A stretch of DNA of 64,000 nt from contig OZ250159.1 in assembly GCA_965237785.1 (NCBI GenBank), positions 1,736,001-1,800,000 of the forward strand, read 5' to 3'. How positions within the stretch are numbered: position 1 is the stretch's first letter; each line of letters opens with the position of its first letter. The translations under genes were made by a program, and so were the position numbers. This document shows positions 26,617 to 36,213 of this stretch, piece after piece. This stretch comes from UBA6522 sp965237785 (GTDB lineage: Bacteria > Pseudomonadota > Gammaproteobacteria > Steroidobacterales > Rariloculaceae). The notes under the pieces were generated by a model. That model was not told the DNA's origin, did no database searches, and saw only the letters and a program-made list of their open reading frames with translations.

Positions 26617-29427
26617 TCACCCACCGAAGCGCATGGTGAACTCGGCGCCCCACTGGGCCGGCGCCTGGTACAAGGTCTTGTACGAACCCGAGCGACCGCC
26701 TCCGCAGCGGTAGAGGATCCGCTCGTCCGTGATGTTGTAGCCGTAGAGCGAAGCCTGCCAATTGGCAGCCTCCGGCTCATACGTGGTACGAAACCGCCAC
26801 TTGGAATAGCTGTCCTGGTGGCAATTGGGCGAGCGCTGGCCGACATCCAGACCATTGTTCCACTCGTACCCTTCCTGAGTGTACATACCGAGCTGCGGCG
26901 TCACGACCGCGCCGTTACCCAGCAGGAAGGCATGCTCGACGGAGGTCGTGACGGTCCAGCCGGGCGTTCGGTTGGCGAGGGAGGAGTTCGACACGTCCAC
27001 CAGCGGCCCGGTGGGATTGTCCAGGTCGGTGACCATGAAATTGCTGTACTCGGAGTTCAGCAAACCCACGTCCAGGGAGACGAAGCCACCGTCCCACGGG
27101 CTCGCCCGCAACTCAAGCTCGACGCCGCTTATGGCTACATCCGCGGCGTTCTGCGTGAACTCAAGCCCCTCGGTCGTACCGAAACGGCCGTCGGTGTTGT
27201 CAACGTTGATAGCCTCCTGCTTGTCCGTGTAGTCCATGAAGAAGATATCGCCAGCCACGCGCAGCCGGCTATCGAACAGCGTCCCCTTGAAACCGACCTC
27301 GTAGTTCGTCACGAACTCAGGGCCGTAGGGAATGATGTCGATGACGTTTTGGCGCGCCTCCGGAGTAGTGAATGCCGGACCGTTCGGATTCAACTCGTCA
27401 TTGAACGCGCCGGTCAGATAACCCTCCGAGATGGTCGCGTAGACGATCCCGCTGTCGAGGACATCTCCCGGAACCAGATGCCGGGTGAGGCTGAGCGTCG
27501 GCGTCACTGCGGAGTAGCTCGCGCTCACGTTCGCGTGGACACCTTTTTCGAGCACGGTCTCACGGTTCATGAGGTACACGGCGTTACAGAACGTCAGCGG
27601 CGAGGGCTCGCCCGGGTTCGCCTCACCCGTAATCGAGTTGGGGTTGTGATTGCAAGTCCCGCGCTGGGTGCCATACTCGATGTGCGCCTGCGAGCGGTCG
27701 TCCTGCATCCACCGGGCGCCGAATGCCAGTTCCCAGTTCTCGGTCAGGGCGTAAACCGCGTGACCGTAGACCGCGGTGGACTCGCCGATCGTCCGGCCGG
27801 CGTTCGTGCTGGAACGGCGGTCGCCGGGGCTGTCCGGCAGCCGGTGGAAGAACGTGCCGCCCTCGGGCGTACAGATGATGTCGTCGTCGTACATGCCATT
27901 GAGGGTACCTTCGGACTGGCCCGTCTCAGGGTCGACCGGGCCCCCATCGGGGTCCCAGGCCGCGATGAAGTCGCTGAGGCAGCGGGCTTTACCGGCCTGG
28001 GCCCTGTCGTGGAACCAATAGAACCCCGCCGTCACGTTCAACCGGTCGCTGAGATCGCCGTTGAAGATGACTTCAAACTCGTCCGTGGAACGGTTGACAC
28101 CGTCACTGCCTCGCGGATTGTTGCCGATGTGGTCGATGATGCCCGGGCCGAAATCACGGTCCTGATAGTAGACATACGAGGCAAACCGCGAGGCGCCCTG
28201 GATCTGCACCGATGCGGCTTCGAACGGCCCCACCGCGCCGTCGGAGTCCCACCGCGCATTCACGCTGAACATGTTGTTGTCCACGTCGGAGAAGGTAATG
28301 GCATCCTGGTAGGTCTGATAGACGCTGCCGGAAGTGGCATCCACCGTGCAGGAGTTCAGGAATGCCGCGTTGGCGCCCGGATACAGCGCATCGATCCGCA
28401 AATTCGATCCGCCCGGCCCGAAGTTCTCAATTCGATAGTCGCTATTGTCATTGCGGGTGCCCCCCCACCAGCCCGAGCCAAACCCATCGTTGAATGGGCC
28501 CGGACCCTCATAGACCACGTCATCGGCGGTGCCGACGGTCAGGTCCTTACCCGCAAACGGCAACGGATTCTCAGGCGTCCCACCCTGGGCTGCGCCGATC
28601 AATTGATCGTACATGCGCTGATTCGGACGCGGCAGGCACTGACCGCCCTGGTTGTCGTCCCGGTCCCTTGCCATCGAGAGCCGCGAGTCGATCGTCCAGT
28701 TGTCCCCCGCTTCCCAGCGCAACGCGAGACCCACGCTCTGCTGGTCCGTGCCGCTGGTGGGTTGGTTGGTACGCCGGTTGAAGTAGTAACCGTCCTGTTT
28801 CTCGGCTGAGATGTTGCCCCGGAAAAAGACGTTTTCCGTGATCGCGGTGTTGACCATCGCCCGAACGCCGGTCTCGCCGAAATCGGCCGCGCGCAACGTG
28901 ACGTAGGAGTCGAAGTCCGGCCCCGGCTTGGCACTGATCAGGCTGACCGCGCCACCCGTGGTGTTCTTGCCGAACAGCGTGCCCTGCGGGCCTCGGAGGA
29001 CCTCGACCCGCTCGACGTCCACGGTGCTCATGAAAGCTCCGAGACTACCCGAAAGGTAGTGACCGTCGATGTACGCACCCACGCCGAAGACCTGCGCCGG
29101 GTTCGAGAATCCGCCGCCGATGCCGCGGACGTAGAAGCGCGTGTCGTTCTTGCGTTGATCCTCGGTCAAGACCACGTTGGGCACGAATTCGGTGATCTGC
29201 TCGAGGTTGTAGATGCCCTGAGCCTGCATGGCGTCAGCCGTAATGGCCTGCACCGACAACGGCAGATCCTGGAGGCTCTCCTCGCGGCGCCGGGCCGTGA
29301 CGATGACCTCCTCGAGCATGGCCGCCGCCGAAGCCGACTGAGCCTGAACGGCCGTTGGTCCGAAAACAAACAGGAGGGCTGAACCGGAAAAGGCCATGGC
29401 CCCTATGAAGTAGCGCTTGAGTTTCAT
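26617..29427 (-). CDS. TonB-dependent receptor
   Basis: A 936-residue outer-membrane receptor. A signal peptide (ending AVQAQ) is followed by the TonB-box-like EEVIVTARRREESLQDLP and a plug domain (ITADAMQAQGIYNLEQITEFVPNV, VERVEVLRGPQGTLFGKNTTGGAVSLIS). The 22-strand barrel ends in an aromatic-rich strand (WGAEFTMRFGG). It belongs to the FecA/CirA-like group common in marine Proteobacteria and would import a siderophore-, sugar- or aromatic-type ligand; the ligand is unknown. The start has GGGGGAAA upstream, and the upstream ~200 nt is A+T-rich and likely holds its promoter. It ends at a strong terminator. Confidence 0.94.
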   Translation of the reverse strand: MKLKRYFIGAMAFSGSALLFVFGPTAVQAQSASAAAMLEEVIVTARRREESLQDLPLSVQAITADAMQAQGIYNLEQITEFVPNVVLTEDQRKNDTRFYVRGIGGGFSNPAQVFGVGAYIDGHYLSGSLGAFMSTVDVERVEVLRGPQGTLFGKNTTGGAVSLISAKPGPDFDSYVTLRAADFGETGVRAMVNTAITENVFFRGNISAEKQDGYYFNRRTNQPTSGTDQQSVGLALRWEAGDNWTIDSRLSMARDRDDNQGGQCLPRPNQRMYDQLIGAAQGGTPENPLPFAGKDLTVGTADDVVYEGPGPFNDGFGSGWWGGTRNDNSDYRIENFGPGGSNLRIDALYPGANAAFLNSCTVDATSGSVYQTYQDAITFSDVDNNMFSVNARWDSDGAVGPFEAASVQIQGASRFASYVYYQDRDFGPGIIDHIGNNPRGSDGVNRSTDEFEVIFNGDLSDRLNVTAGFYWFHDRAQAGKARCLSDFIAAWDPDGGPVDPETGQSEGTLNGMYDDDIICTPEGGTFFHRLPDSPGDRRSSTNAGRTIGESTAVYGHAVYALTENWELAFGARWMQDDRSQAHIEYGTQRGTCNHNPNSITGEANPGEPSPLTFCNAVYLMNRETVLEKGVHANVSASYSAVTPTLSLTRHLVPGDVLDSGIVYATISEGYLTGAFNDELNPNGPAFTTPEARQNVIDIIPYGPEFVTNYEVGFKGTLFDSRLRVAGDIFFMDYTDKQEAINVDNTDGRFGTTEGLEFTQNAADVAISGVELELRASPWDGGFVSLDVGLLNSEYSNFMVTDLDNPTGPLVDVSNSSLANRTPGWTVTTSVEHAFLLGNGAVVTPQLGMYTQEGYEWNNGLDVGQRSPNCHQDSYSKWRFRTTYEPEAANWQASLYGYNITDERILYRCGGGRSGSYKTLYQAPAQWGAEFTMRFGG

Positions 29428-29636
29428 GATTTCCCCCGAATTTGGCTAAAGATTTATTGTTCTATCGGCTCAAAGATTGTTGTTTTAAAACTATTTATCG
29501 AGACGCCCCTGGAGAAGGTTTCTTGTAGACGAACACTGTTTTTATACGCCTGCCAGTGCGGGGTTGCAAGTTAAATCGGCACTGGCGATCAATATTCGAT
29601 GTTGCTCAAAAGAAACGGGGCCGTCGCGTCGTGAAG

Positions 29637-30059
29637 TTACCGCGATGAGCAGTTCACAGGCTCGTCGGGAAGTGTTCTGGAATGGAAGATTTCCTCGCAC
29701 GTATCGACAAGGACGATTCTGGCTCGCTCGGTCAGATTGATGAACGGGGCACCGCTTTTGACCACCCGGCCCGTGACCTGAATCTCATCGCCCAGCGTGA
29801 GGGTGTTCCGATTCCAGCCGAAGTTGTTCGCCAATTGATTTGGACCGCCCATCTCCACCTGCCATCTCATGACGGTTCCGCTCTCATCCGTGAGGTCGAG
29901 AATAATGCTCGAGTGGGGATTGACAAGCTGCAGCGCCACGACGACACCGCTCAGGACGGTCACTTCTTCCTTGAAGCGACCCGCATCGCCATGATGCGCC
30001 ATCGATTGTCCGGATAGAACCGCGGCTAACCCCGCAACAGCGATTAACGAAATCTTCAT
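29637..30059 (-). CDS. DUF6152 protein (short form)
   Basis: A ~140-residue exported single-domain DUF6152 protein. The signal peptide MKISLIAVAGLAAVLSGQSMA is followed by a mature start HHGDAG. The core shows LSGVVVALQLVNPHSSIILDLTDESG, then WQVEMGGPNQLANNFGWNRNTLTLGDEIQVTGRVVKSG, the usual OB-like strand order. Two Cys near the C-terminus (VDTCEEIF, EPVNCSSR) may form a disulfide. The start at ATG 30059 has GAGAGGAG 9 nt upstream; the ATG 9 nt earlier abuts the ribosome site. Function is unknown. Confidence 0.88.
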   Translation of the reverse strand: MKISLIAVAGLAAVLSGQSMAHHGDAGRFKEEVTVLSGVVVALQLVNPHSSIILDLTDESGTVMRWQVEMGGPNQLANNFGWNRNTLTLGDEIQVTGRVVKSGAPFINLTERARIVLVDTCEEIFHSRTLPDEPVNCSSR

Positions 30060-30095
30060 TGACAACATCTCCTCTCGGTAAGGCAGAACTCGATA

Positions 30096-31767
30096 TCAGT
30101 AGGCAAACAGGTAAACCGCCCCGGACTCGCTGGCCGAATCGTCGGCCTGCTCGCCGTTGAGTCCTCTGGCCGAACTGTCTTCGTTGTGCGCCGCCACAGC
30201 CATGATTCTCCCGTCGCCGCTCAAGGCTACGGAACTTCCGAACTCATCACCGCTCTGTGCATTGGAGGCCTTCACATAGGCTTGCTGGGCCCAATCACCG
30301 TTGGCACGCGTGTAGAGGTAGACGGCTCCCGACTCATCGGCCTGGTTGCCGTACGCTCTCCAGGGATCCAGATGCGGGACAGTCAGGAACGGCGCGGGCT
30401 CCGGTCCGTGGACGCCCGAGGTGGCTTCATCTTCCAGGTAGGCAGCCACCGCGAGCGTATCGCCATCGCCACTCAATGCAAGTCGTATTCCATAGGAATT
30501 GTAGGGTCTCGGATTGGAAGCTTTCACGAACGCCTGCTCGGTCCATGTATTGCCCTGGCGAACGAAGACATACGCCGCGCCAACCCAGATATTGGCGCCG
30601 ATGTCCGCGGGCGAGTCGTTATCGCAACCGGGAGGATTGACACCGGGCAGCAGACAATCCTCGTCGCCGGCTCCGCCGGCTATGGTGTTGCCATCGTCGC
30701 TGATAGCCACCGAGTAACCCTAGTTGGTCCGTTCGCTCGGATCTCGACCCTTTCAGATAGGCCGTCTCGCGCCATGTGCCGCCGTCGAACTCAAATACGA
30801 ACAACGCTCCCGATGCACCGCGGAGGTTGTTGTCCGGGCCGTTAATGAGCCGGGTTCCGCCATCCTCGTCGTAGCTGCTGGCCACGAGCGTCGTGCCATC
30901 GGCGCTGAGGGCCACGGCAAACCCGAACAGGTCGCCTCCTTCGGAGTTCGACGCCTTGAGATAGGCTTGCTGCGACCAGGTCTCGCCCGATCGCGTAAAG
31001 ACGTAAACCGCGCCGGAAGCGTCCAGCGAGTCGTCTTGCTGGTTCTCGTTGAACGCCCTGGAGTTACTGTCTTCGGTAATGGCCCCCACGGCCAGCGTAT
31101 CGCCGTCGGCGCTCAAGCGCGAGAGCGTATCCGAACTGGTCTCCGTCCCCGAGTTCGATCCTCTGACGCCCGCCCTGCCGGTGTTCGCCGCCTTGATGTA
31201 CGCCTGCTGGGACCAGGTATCGCCTGTGCGGGTGAATACGTAGACGGCTCCTGCCTGCGGGATCGAGTCGTCATTCTCGTCACCGTTGACCCCTGTCGCC
31301 GCACTGGATTCGAACTGGGCTGCCACTGCCAGTGTATTGCCGTCACCGCTCAACACGACAGAGGATCCGAAAAGGTCCGCTGCCCCTGGGTTCGATGCCT
31401 TGACGTAGGCTTGCTGTAGCCAGTTTTCGCCCTCGCGGGTAAAGACGTACACGGCACCGGAGGCAAACACGGAGTTGTCGCTTTGCTCGCCGTCTATACC
31501 CCTTGCACCGCTGCTCTCATAGGGCGCGCCGATGGCCATCGTGTTGCCGTCCCGGCTGATAGCCACCGAGTTTCCGGTGTGGCCCGTACTGGCGCCGCCG
31601 CAGCCGAAATGATCATAGGCCTCGCCGTTGGATGCCTTGACGTAGCTGACCTGCACCGGCAAGGGCCCGGCGGTCGCCGACGGGGCTGCCTGGGCTTGCG
31701 CGGTCTGGTGGCCGCTCATCAAGGCACCGAACGCCCATAGCAGTCCCGCGATCACCTGTCTGCGCAT
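30096..31767 (-). pseudogene. Secreted FG-GAP/integrin-like repeat protein, frameshifted
   Basis: A signal peptide (MRRQVIAGLLWAFGALMSGHQTAQAQA) precedes about eight ~60-residue repeats of the form 'LSGDGNTLAVAAxxExS ... SGAVYVFTRxGxxWxQQAYVKASN', an FG-GAP-like beta-propeller. The reading frame breaks near 30718-30720, where the plus strand has CCC. Removing one base restores LGYSVAISDDGNT and continues the repeats to the stop at 30096. The full product would be ~557 aa. It is either a recent frameshift or a sequencing error in a short homopolymer. Such proteins are extracellular and of unknown ligand. ATG 31767 has GAGG upstream. Confidence 0.8.
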
Positions 31768-31798
31768 CACCTCGTCTCCGTTTTGAATTATTCCGGCG

Positions 31799-31960
31799 TC
31801 AACTCCAGGGTTGCCGGCTGGCCAACGCGGCACCCTCCACCAGGGCCTCAAGCTTCGCCCACATGATGCTGGGGTGGACGCGTTGGTGCAAGGGACCCTG
31901 AGCGAAGCCGCAATCGGTGCCCGCGATCAGGTTCTCTCGACCGATCAGGCCGGCGAAGGA
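31799..31960 (-). pseudogene. MetE-like (cobalamin-independent methionine synthase II family) C-terminal remnant
   Basis: Translating the minus strand from 31960 gives FAGLIGRENLIAGTDCGF followed by a stretch containing RVHPSIMWAKLEALVEGA and a stop at 31799. This is the C-terminal end of the methionine-synthase-II-like family: the GTDCGF segment holds the zinc-ligand Cys and WAKLEAL is the last helix. Nothing of the preceding ~300 residues remains, and the sequence immediately upstream is the lipocalin-like stop codon. It is a short deletion remnant with no start. Confidence 0.65.
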
Positions 31961-32443
31961 TTATTCTAGCCTGGTCAAAGTCGTGAGTGTCGTCACTCCG
32001 GCGGCGTTCGTTGCGGTGATCGTCAGCGTGTCGCCCTTGACCTCATACTCCCAGTCCGCCGTCACCCCCATCGCACCCGGAATCCTGGCGACGACGATGT
32101 TCCGCGTGAGCCTCGAGCCGGAGACTTCGTAGGTACCGGCATTCGCAACGAATGTATTGAATGCCGCAACCAGGTCTTCGCCCGAGGCTTGACGTAGTTG
32201 CTGCTGCACGACCATCAGGTCCGGCCGGGGTTCGGTCCCGGGAACAAACATGATGGCGTAGTAGCCATCGGTGAACAGGTACAGACTCGGTTGCGGGTCG
32301 GAAATCGTGCTCGACTCGTCGCCCTCGATCGCCGTGCGTTCCTGGACCTCCCACACGCCTTTGATCGAGCCCTGGGCCTGGACGGCGTTCGCCAGACACA
32401 GACTCGCGAGCAAGATCGCCATGGTTCGGAGAATGGTCTGCAT
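31961..32443 (-). CDS. Secreted lipocalin-like domain protein
   Basis: A ~160-residue exported protein. The signal peptide MQTILRTMAILLASLCLANAVQA is followed by GSIKGVWEVQERT, the first-strand GxW motif of the lipocalin-like family, then SLYLFTDGYYAIMFVPGTEPRPDL and a C-terminal strand series (TYEVSGSRLTRNIVVAR, ADWEYEVKGDTLTITATNAAG). These bind hydrophobic ligands or act as inhibitors in other families; the role here is unknown. I chose ATG 32443 because GGGAGGAG lies 4-5 nt upstream; an ATG 18 nt earlier is possible. The long open frame further upstream is antisense-type noise over the quinoprotein gene. Confidence 0.82.
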   Translation of the reverse strand: MQTILRTMAILLASLCLANAVQAQGSIKGVWEVQERTAIEGDESSTISDPQPSLYLFTDGYYAIMFVPGTEPRPDLMVVQQQLRQASGEDLVAAFNTFVANAGTYEVSGSRLTRNIVVARIPGAMGVTADWEYEVKGDTLTITATNAAGVTTLTTLTRLE

Positions 32444-32511
32444 CAGGCTCCTCCCAGTCATGTCATACCCCCTGAATCCGACGGCGTTTCTCGATACCGA
32501 TCTTAACGCCC

Positions 32512-34674
32512 TCAGGGTAGCGCGAATACATAGAGCGCATTTCCCGTTGCCGGATGATGTATATCCGGGGCGATCAGGCTCGGCACGACGCGCGGGCTGC
32601 CGCCGCCCAGCCCGGTCGGAACCGCGACGTACTGGCGTCCGTCGACACGAAACGCGATCGGGAATCCCTGCACGGACGTTGCGAGCCGCGTTTCCCAGAC
32701 GACCTCCCCGGTGTCGACGTCGACCGCCTTGAACCTGCGGTCCAGATCGCCGACGAAGGCGAGTCCACCGCCGGTCGAAAGCACGCCCGTGAGAAACGGC
32801 GCGCGTTGCTCGATCGACCAGAGTTCTTCCATCGTGCCGACATCGTAGGCGGCGAGCTTGCCGATATTGCCGTCGGTGCCCGGCATTTCGAACCAGCGCC
32901 GGTCCGCCGCCGTGCCACCGGCCCCTGGCACGAACTCGACCACGCGGCCCCGAATCTCCATGCAACTCTGGCTCAGGGGGATGATGAGCCGCGCCGTAGG
33001 CTCGTGGTAGCTCATCGCCTGCCAGTTGTGGCCGCCCTCGGTACTGGGGCAAGAAGACGCCCACTCACCGCGCGCATTGTCGATGATGTCCTGTCGGTAG
33101 TGCGGCCGGCCTGTCTCCGGGTCGATTCGGTCGTAGACGTTCTGGAAGACCGTTTCGCGGTAGTCGACAAAGCTCCCTGTCTCCCGGTGCAGCTTCCACA
33201 GGATGCCGGGCTTGCCCACCGTGAAGACGGTAGGCTCGCCATCCACATCGACCAGCACGCGTTCGTAGACCTCATCGAGGTCCAGCGCTTCGCCGGGCGC
33301 ATGCTGGAAAAACCAGCGCAGGCTGCCGTCGTCCGGATTCAATGCCAATGTGGCACTCGTGTAGAGCGCATCGTCCAGCGCGCTGTTGCCCCGGCTCACC
33401 GGCATCCACGGCTTGGCTTGCGCGACGCCCCAGTAAGTGAGATTGAGTGCGGGGTCGTAGCTGCCGGTGATCCAGGTCTCGCCGCCCGCGCGGTAAAAAT
33501 TCGGCAGATCGCCCCACGTATCGCCGCCCGGCTCGATATCCTGCGCGATGGTGTTGAAACGCCAGAGCTCGTTGCCGTCCGCGGCGTCATAGGCGCTGAT
33601 GAAGCATTTCTCCTCCCGAAAGCGCGCGCAGCCGGCCAAGCCCGTGAGCACCTTGCCGTTGATCGCGATCGGGCCGCTTGTGTTGACGTAACCGCCTTCG
33701 GTACGCTCGCCCACCGTGGTATCCCACACGATTTCGCCGGTGCGCGCATCGAGCGCCACGACCCGGGCATCGCTGGTCGAGAGAAACAGCCTGTCGCCAT
33801 AAATCGCGAGCCCGCGCATCGCTCCGGCAGCCACGTTGGGGCCGACGTAGTGCTCCCATATCAGCTCGCCGGTGGCGGCGTCGAGCGCCTGGACGAGGTT
33901 ACCGATGTTCAGCAGGTACAGGATTCCACCGGAGACGATGGGCGCAGGCTGACTCCTGCCGCCCTCGGTCATGGACCACGCCCACTGCAGGCGTAGTTCA
34001 CCCACGTTATCGAGGTTGATATCGGCCAGCGGACTGTAGCTCCACGCCTGGTAATTTCTCCTGATCATCGGCCAGTCGTCGGGGCCGGGATCGCGCAGCA
34101 TGGCATCGGTTACCGGAACGTAGTCCTCGACCGAACCCGTCACCGTCAATCCTCTCAGACCGGACAACGAGCCGGGCTGCGCGGCGGGCACGGCCACTGT
34201 TGCCGCCTGACGCACGGCGTCCGGCATGACGCCGTCGGCGATGCTGTCGATGACCGTTTGTGTCTCCGCCGTGAGGGTTTCGTCGCCGGGCTGCGCACCG
34301 TTAGCCTGCAGGAGGAAGGCAACAATGTCGGCGTAGGTCTGTTCGCCCAGGCTTCCGGGGATACCCGGTGTCGAGGGCATCGTGAGTTGCGTGTAGAGGA
34401 TGAGTTGCTGCGCGGTGCGCTCTCCCCAGACGTTCATGAAGTCCGCGCCCGCCAGAGGCCGCGCTTCGTTGAGGCCGCCAAGGTCTGGCAGATGACAACT
34501 GGCACAATGGGTTCGATAGGCGACAAGACCGGCCGCTGCCTGCTGCGGCGTAAAGGGCCCGGGCGCCGCCGGGGCCTGGGCATCGGCCGAACAAGTCGCG
34601 AATATCCCGGCCATCGCAAATATTGCGGTCGTGACAAGGGCGTCCATGGGACATGCAAATGAAGGTTGCTTCAT
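32512..34674 (-). CDS. PQQ-dependent dehydrogenase-like quinoprotein with N-terminal cytochrome c
   Basis: A ~720-residue periplasmic oxidoreductase. A signal peptide is followed by a cytochrome c domain with CASCH at ~57-61. The rest is an eight-bladed PQQ-type propeller: repeated ALDAATGELIWEHYVG, VVALDARTGEIVWDTTVG, AYDAADGNELWRFNT, AVDVDTGEVVWETRLA. The order (cytochrome first, propeller second) is the reverse of most type II alcohol dehydrogenases. Substrate is unknown; alcohols or aldehydes are usual. The ATG at 34674 overlaps the TGA of the upstream CHRD gene (TGATG), so translation is coupled. Confidence 0.88.
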   Translation of the reverse strand: MKQPSFACPMDALVTTAIFAMAGIFATCSADAQAPAAPGPFTPQQAAAGLVAYRTHCASCHLPDLGGLNEARPLAGADFMNVWGERTAQQLILYTQLTMPSTPGIPGSLGEQTYADIVAFLLQANGAQPGDETLTAETQTVIDSIADGVMPDAVRQAATVAVPAAQPGSLSGLRGLTVTGSVEDYVPVTDAMLRDPGPDDWPMIRRNYQAWSYSPLADINLDNVGELRLQWAWSMTEGGRSQPAPIVSGGILYLLNIGNLVQALDAATGELIWEHYVGPNVAAGAMRGLAIYGDRLFLSTSDARVVALDARTGEIVWDTTVGERTEGGYVNTSGPIAINGKVLTGLAGCARFREEKCFISAYDAADGNELWRFNTIAQDIEPGGDTWGDLPNFYRAGGETWITGSYDPALNLTYWGVAQAKPWMPVSRGNSALDDALYTSATLALNPDDGSLRWFFQHAPGEALDLDEVYERVLVDVDGEPTVFTVGKPGILWKLHRETGSFVDYRETVFQNVYDRIDPETGRPHYRQDIIDNARGEWASSCPSTEGGHNWQAMSYHEPTARLIIPLSQSCMEIRGRVVEFVPGAGGTAADRRWFEMPGTDGNIGKLAAYDVGTMEELWSIEQRAPFLTGVLSTGGGLAFVGDLDRRFKAVDVDTGEVVWETRLATSVQGFPIAFRVDGRQYVAVPTGLGGGSPRVVPSLIAPDIHHPATGNALYVFALP

Positions 34675-35111
34675 CACTGCGGCAAGAGCCAACCCCAGAG
34701 GTTTCCTTCGGGCGAGGCTTCGCTGTAAATCTGGATGTAAAGGCGTCCCTGGTGGAGGCTCTCGACCTGTTCGCGGGTCAGCTCCAGCTCCCCCGAGAAA
34801 CTGCCGTCGGTCGCCGGCTGCACGCCAAGCTCGAACAACGGTTCACCGCGTATCCCCAGTGCGGAGCCCTCGTGGAGGCGCGCTGCTGTCGCGGGTCCCC
34901 GCAGTCCCGAGAACGTTCCGCTGACGAGCAATCGCCGGCCATCGAGCATGGCCGACCCGGAACCCGACCCGGTTACGAACGCCCTCGTCGCGACCTCTAT
35001 CGGCATCATCGTCAGGCGTGCGCTGAACGTCTCGGCCGATTGGGCGGCGGCGAGACCCGCCAGGCAGAGCAACCCGGCGGCGATGACGGAAGTTAGTGAG
35101 GAATGCGTCAC
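34674..35111 (-). CDS. Secreted CHRD domain protein
   Basis: A 145-residue exported protein. The signal peptide (SVIAAGLLCLAGLAAAQS) precedes a single CHRD domain: FSARLTMMPIEVATRAFVTGSGSGSAML, VSGTFSGLRGPATAARLHEG, and the closing LYIQIYSEASPEGNLWGWLLP. The domain was defined in chordin and is common in bacterial envelope proteins of unknown function. Its stop overlaps the start of the quinoprotein gene, which suggests the two products form a unit in the periplasm. Confidence 0.85.
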   Translation of the reverse strand: MTHSSLTSVIAAGLLCLAGLAAAQSAETFSARLTMMPIEVATRAFVTGSGSGSAMLDGRRLLVSGTFSGLRGPATAARLHEGSALGIRGEPLFELGVQPATDGSFSGELELTREQVESLHQGRLYIQIYSEASPEGNLWGWLLPQ

Positions 35112-35663
35112 AAGCGGTCTGCAATCAAGTCCGGGGACCGTGAACTGTTGCGTTCATCCTATCAAAAGCATCGGCCGGACGGTGGGCGCGGACCAGCGAG
35201 CGCCGTCGTGCTTCAGTTGAAGCGGCACCTCCTGTGTATCGCCCGACCGTCAGGGGTCGAGGGTTCGCTTGACGCCGGAATAGGCCGTAATTGGCCAGAA
35301 TTGGCCGGAATAAGCCAGTACCCGAATTCATACCCGTCTCCAGCGCGCCCCCAGTTGGCCGCTCGTGCGCGAGGTCGTCGCGCGCCGACTCGTCAACGGA
35401 ATACATCTGCGCCCAAGCGTTGATATTCTTGCTTCCCGCGACGAATATTCCATGCTCGCGTGACCGATGCTACCGTTGGCCTGCGTATCGAGCCCATGTC
35501 GGCATACCTCACGGCAACGTCTGCGCGCAAACAACGTGTGAACTTGGCAAATTCCGCGAGTCCGTGGATCACGATTCCAGCACATCCATCTTCCCCAAAC
35601 GATTTTTCTAGTGATCGTCTGGTGTATTTCAGGCGAGGTGCTACGTTCGCGAACCAAGTCAGG
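35112..35663. other. Gene-free stretch with short aattggcc repeats
   Basis: No convincing gene is seen in about 550 nt. At 35278-35322 the segments GGCCGTAATTGGCC, AGAATTGGCC and GGAATAAGCC form a short cluster of related repeats. A minus-strand open frame at 35393-35695 and plus-strand frames here lack ribosome sites and recognisable domains. The right end carries a probable promoter for the DUF7662/PIN pair. Confidence 0.5.
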
Positions 35664-35692
35664 TTGACAAGCATCGCCTGGCGGCAGATATT
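35664..35692 (+). promoter_or_regulatory. Putative sigma-70 promoter for the DUF7662-PIN pair
   Basis: TTGACA at 35664-35669 is a perfect -35 box, and GATATT at 35687-35692 lies 17 nt downstream as a 4/6 match to the -10 consensus. Transcription would begin ~7 nt later and reach the GGAGG ribosome site in front of the ATG at 35735. Confidence 0.5.
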
Positions 35693-35734
35693 CAAGTCAG
35701 TCAGAACTATCTTGTGTATTACTGGAGGTATGGC

Positions 35735-36205
35735 ATGTCCGCTGCGCGGATCAGGCTTGTGCAGGAAGCGGCGTCACGCGGCAAGTATGCTCCGCTCTAT
35801 CGCCATTTGGCCGCGATGGCTGGGTCCGACTGGACGGTTTCTTTTGCGGAACTCGAGACTATCCTCGGCTTCGAACTACCGGTCTCCGCACGGCTCTACC
35901 GACCCTGGTGGTCCAACCAGAAACGGGGAACAGGACATAGTCATGCGCTGGCTTGGCAGGCAGCGGGATGGAAGACAAGGGCCGTGGACCTCGAGGCGGA
36001 AACGCTGGTATTCGAACGCACGGAAGGCGCATCGAACGATGCCAAAGCGCCGCCCCCGAGAACCAAGTTTGACCTCGACGAGCTGTGGCCTGCGATACTC
36101 GGCGGTTCCTGGCCATCGGGCTTCACTATCAGCCGCAACCAGATTTACGATGAGTTCGGCCGTTTGACCGGCGGACCGCAGGACGAAACCGAAGACGGTC
36201 GCTGA
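35735..36205 (+). CDS. DUF7662 domain protein (possible antitoxin-position gene)
   Basis: A ~156-residue cytoplasmic protein. The N-terminal ~85 residues (GKYAPLYRHLAAMAG, VSFAELETILGFELPVSARLYRPWWSN, HSHALAWQAAGWKTRAVDLEAETLVFER) match the DUF7662 type, seen as single-domain proteins or fused to nucleases. A charged linker leads to a second conserved-looking tail (WPAILGGSWPSGFTISRNQIYDEFGRLTGG). GGAGG lies 6 nt before the ATG at 35735. It ends 8 nt before a PIN-domain gene, the position an antitoxin usually holds, but it has no known DNA-binding motif, so that role is inference. Confidence 0.75.
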   Translation: MSAARIRLVQEAASRGKYAPLYRHLAAMAGSDWTVSFAELETILGFELPVSARLYRPWWSNQKRGTGHSHALAWQAAGWKTRAVDLEAETLVFERTEGASNDAKAPPPRTKFDLDELWPAILGGSWPSGFTISRNQIYDEFGRLTGGPQDETEDGR

Positions 36206-36213
36206 GACTCCCG

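Noticed and set aside
30096..31767. CRISPR-like or tandem DNA repeats
   Set aside because: The periodic signal comes from protein-level FG-GAP repeats of about 60 codons; there are no short identical repeats with spacers.
32444..33064. Long N-terminal extension of the lipocalin-like gene
   Set aside because: The extension lies over the quinoprotein gene in another frame, is Arg/Gly-rich as expected of a shadow frame, and a strong ribosome site and signal peptide mark the start at 32443.
35393..35695. Possible small minus-strand gene
   Set aside because: There is no ribosome site, no domain or signal, and the frame is in a region without coding character.
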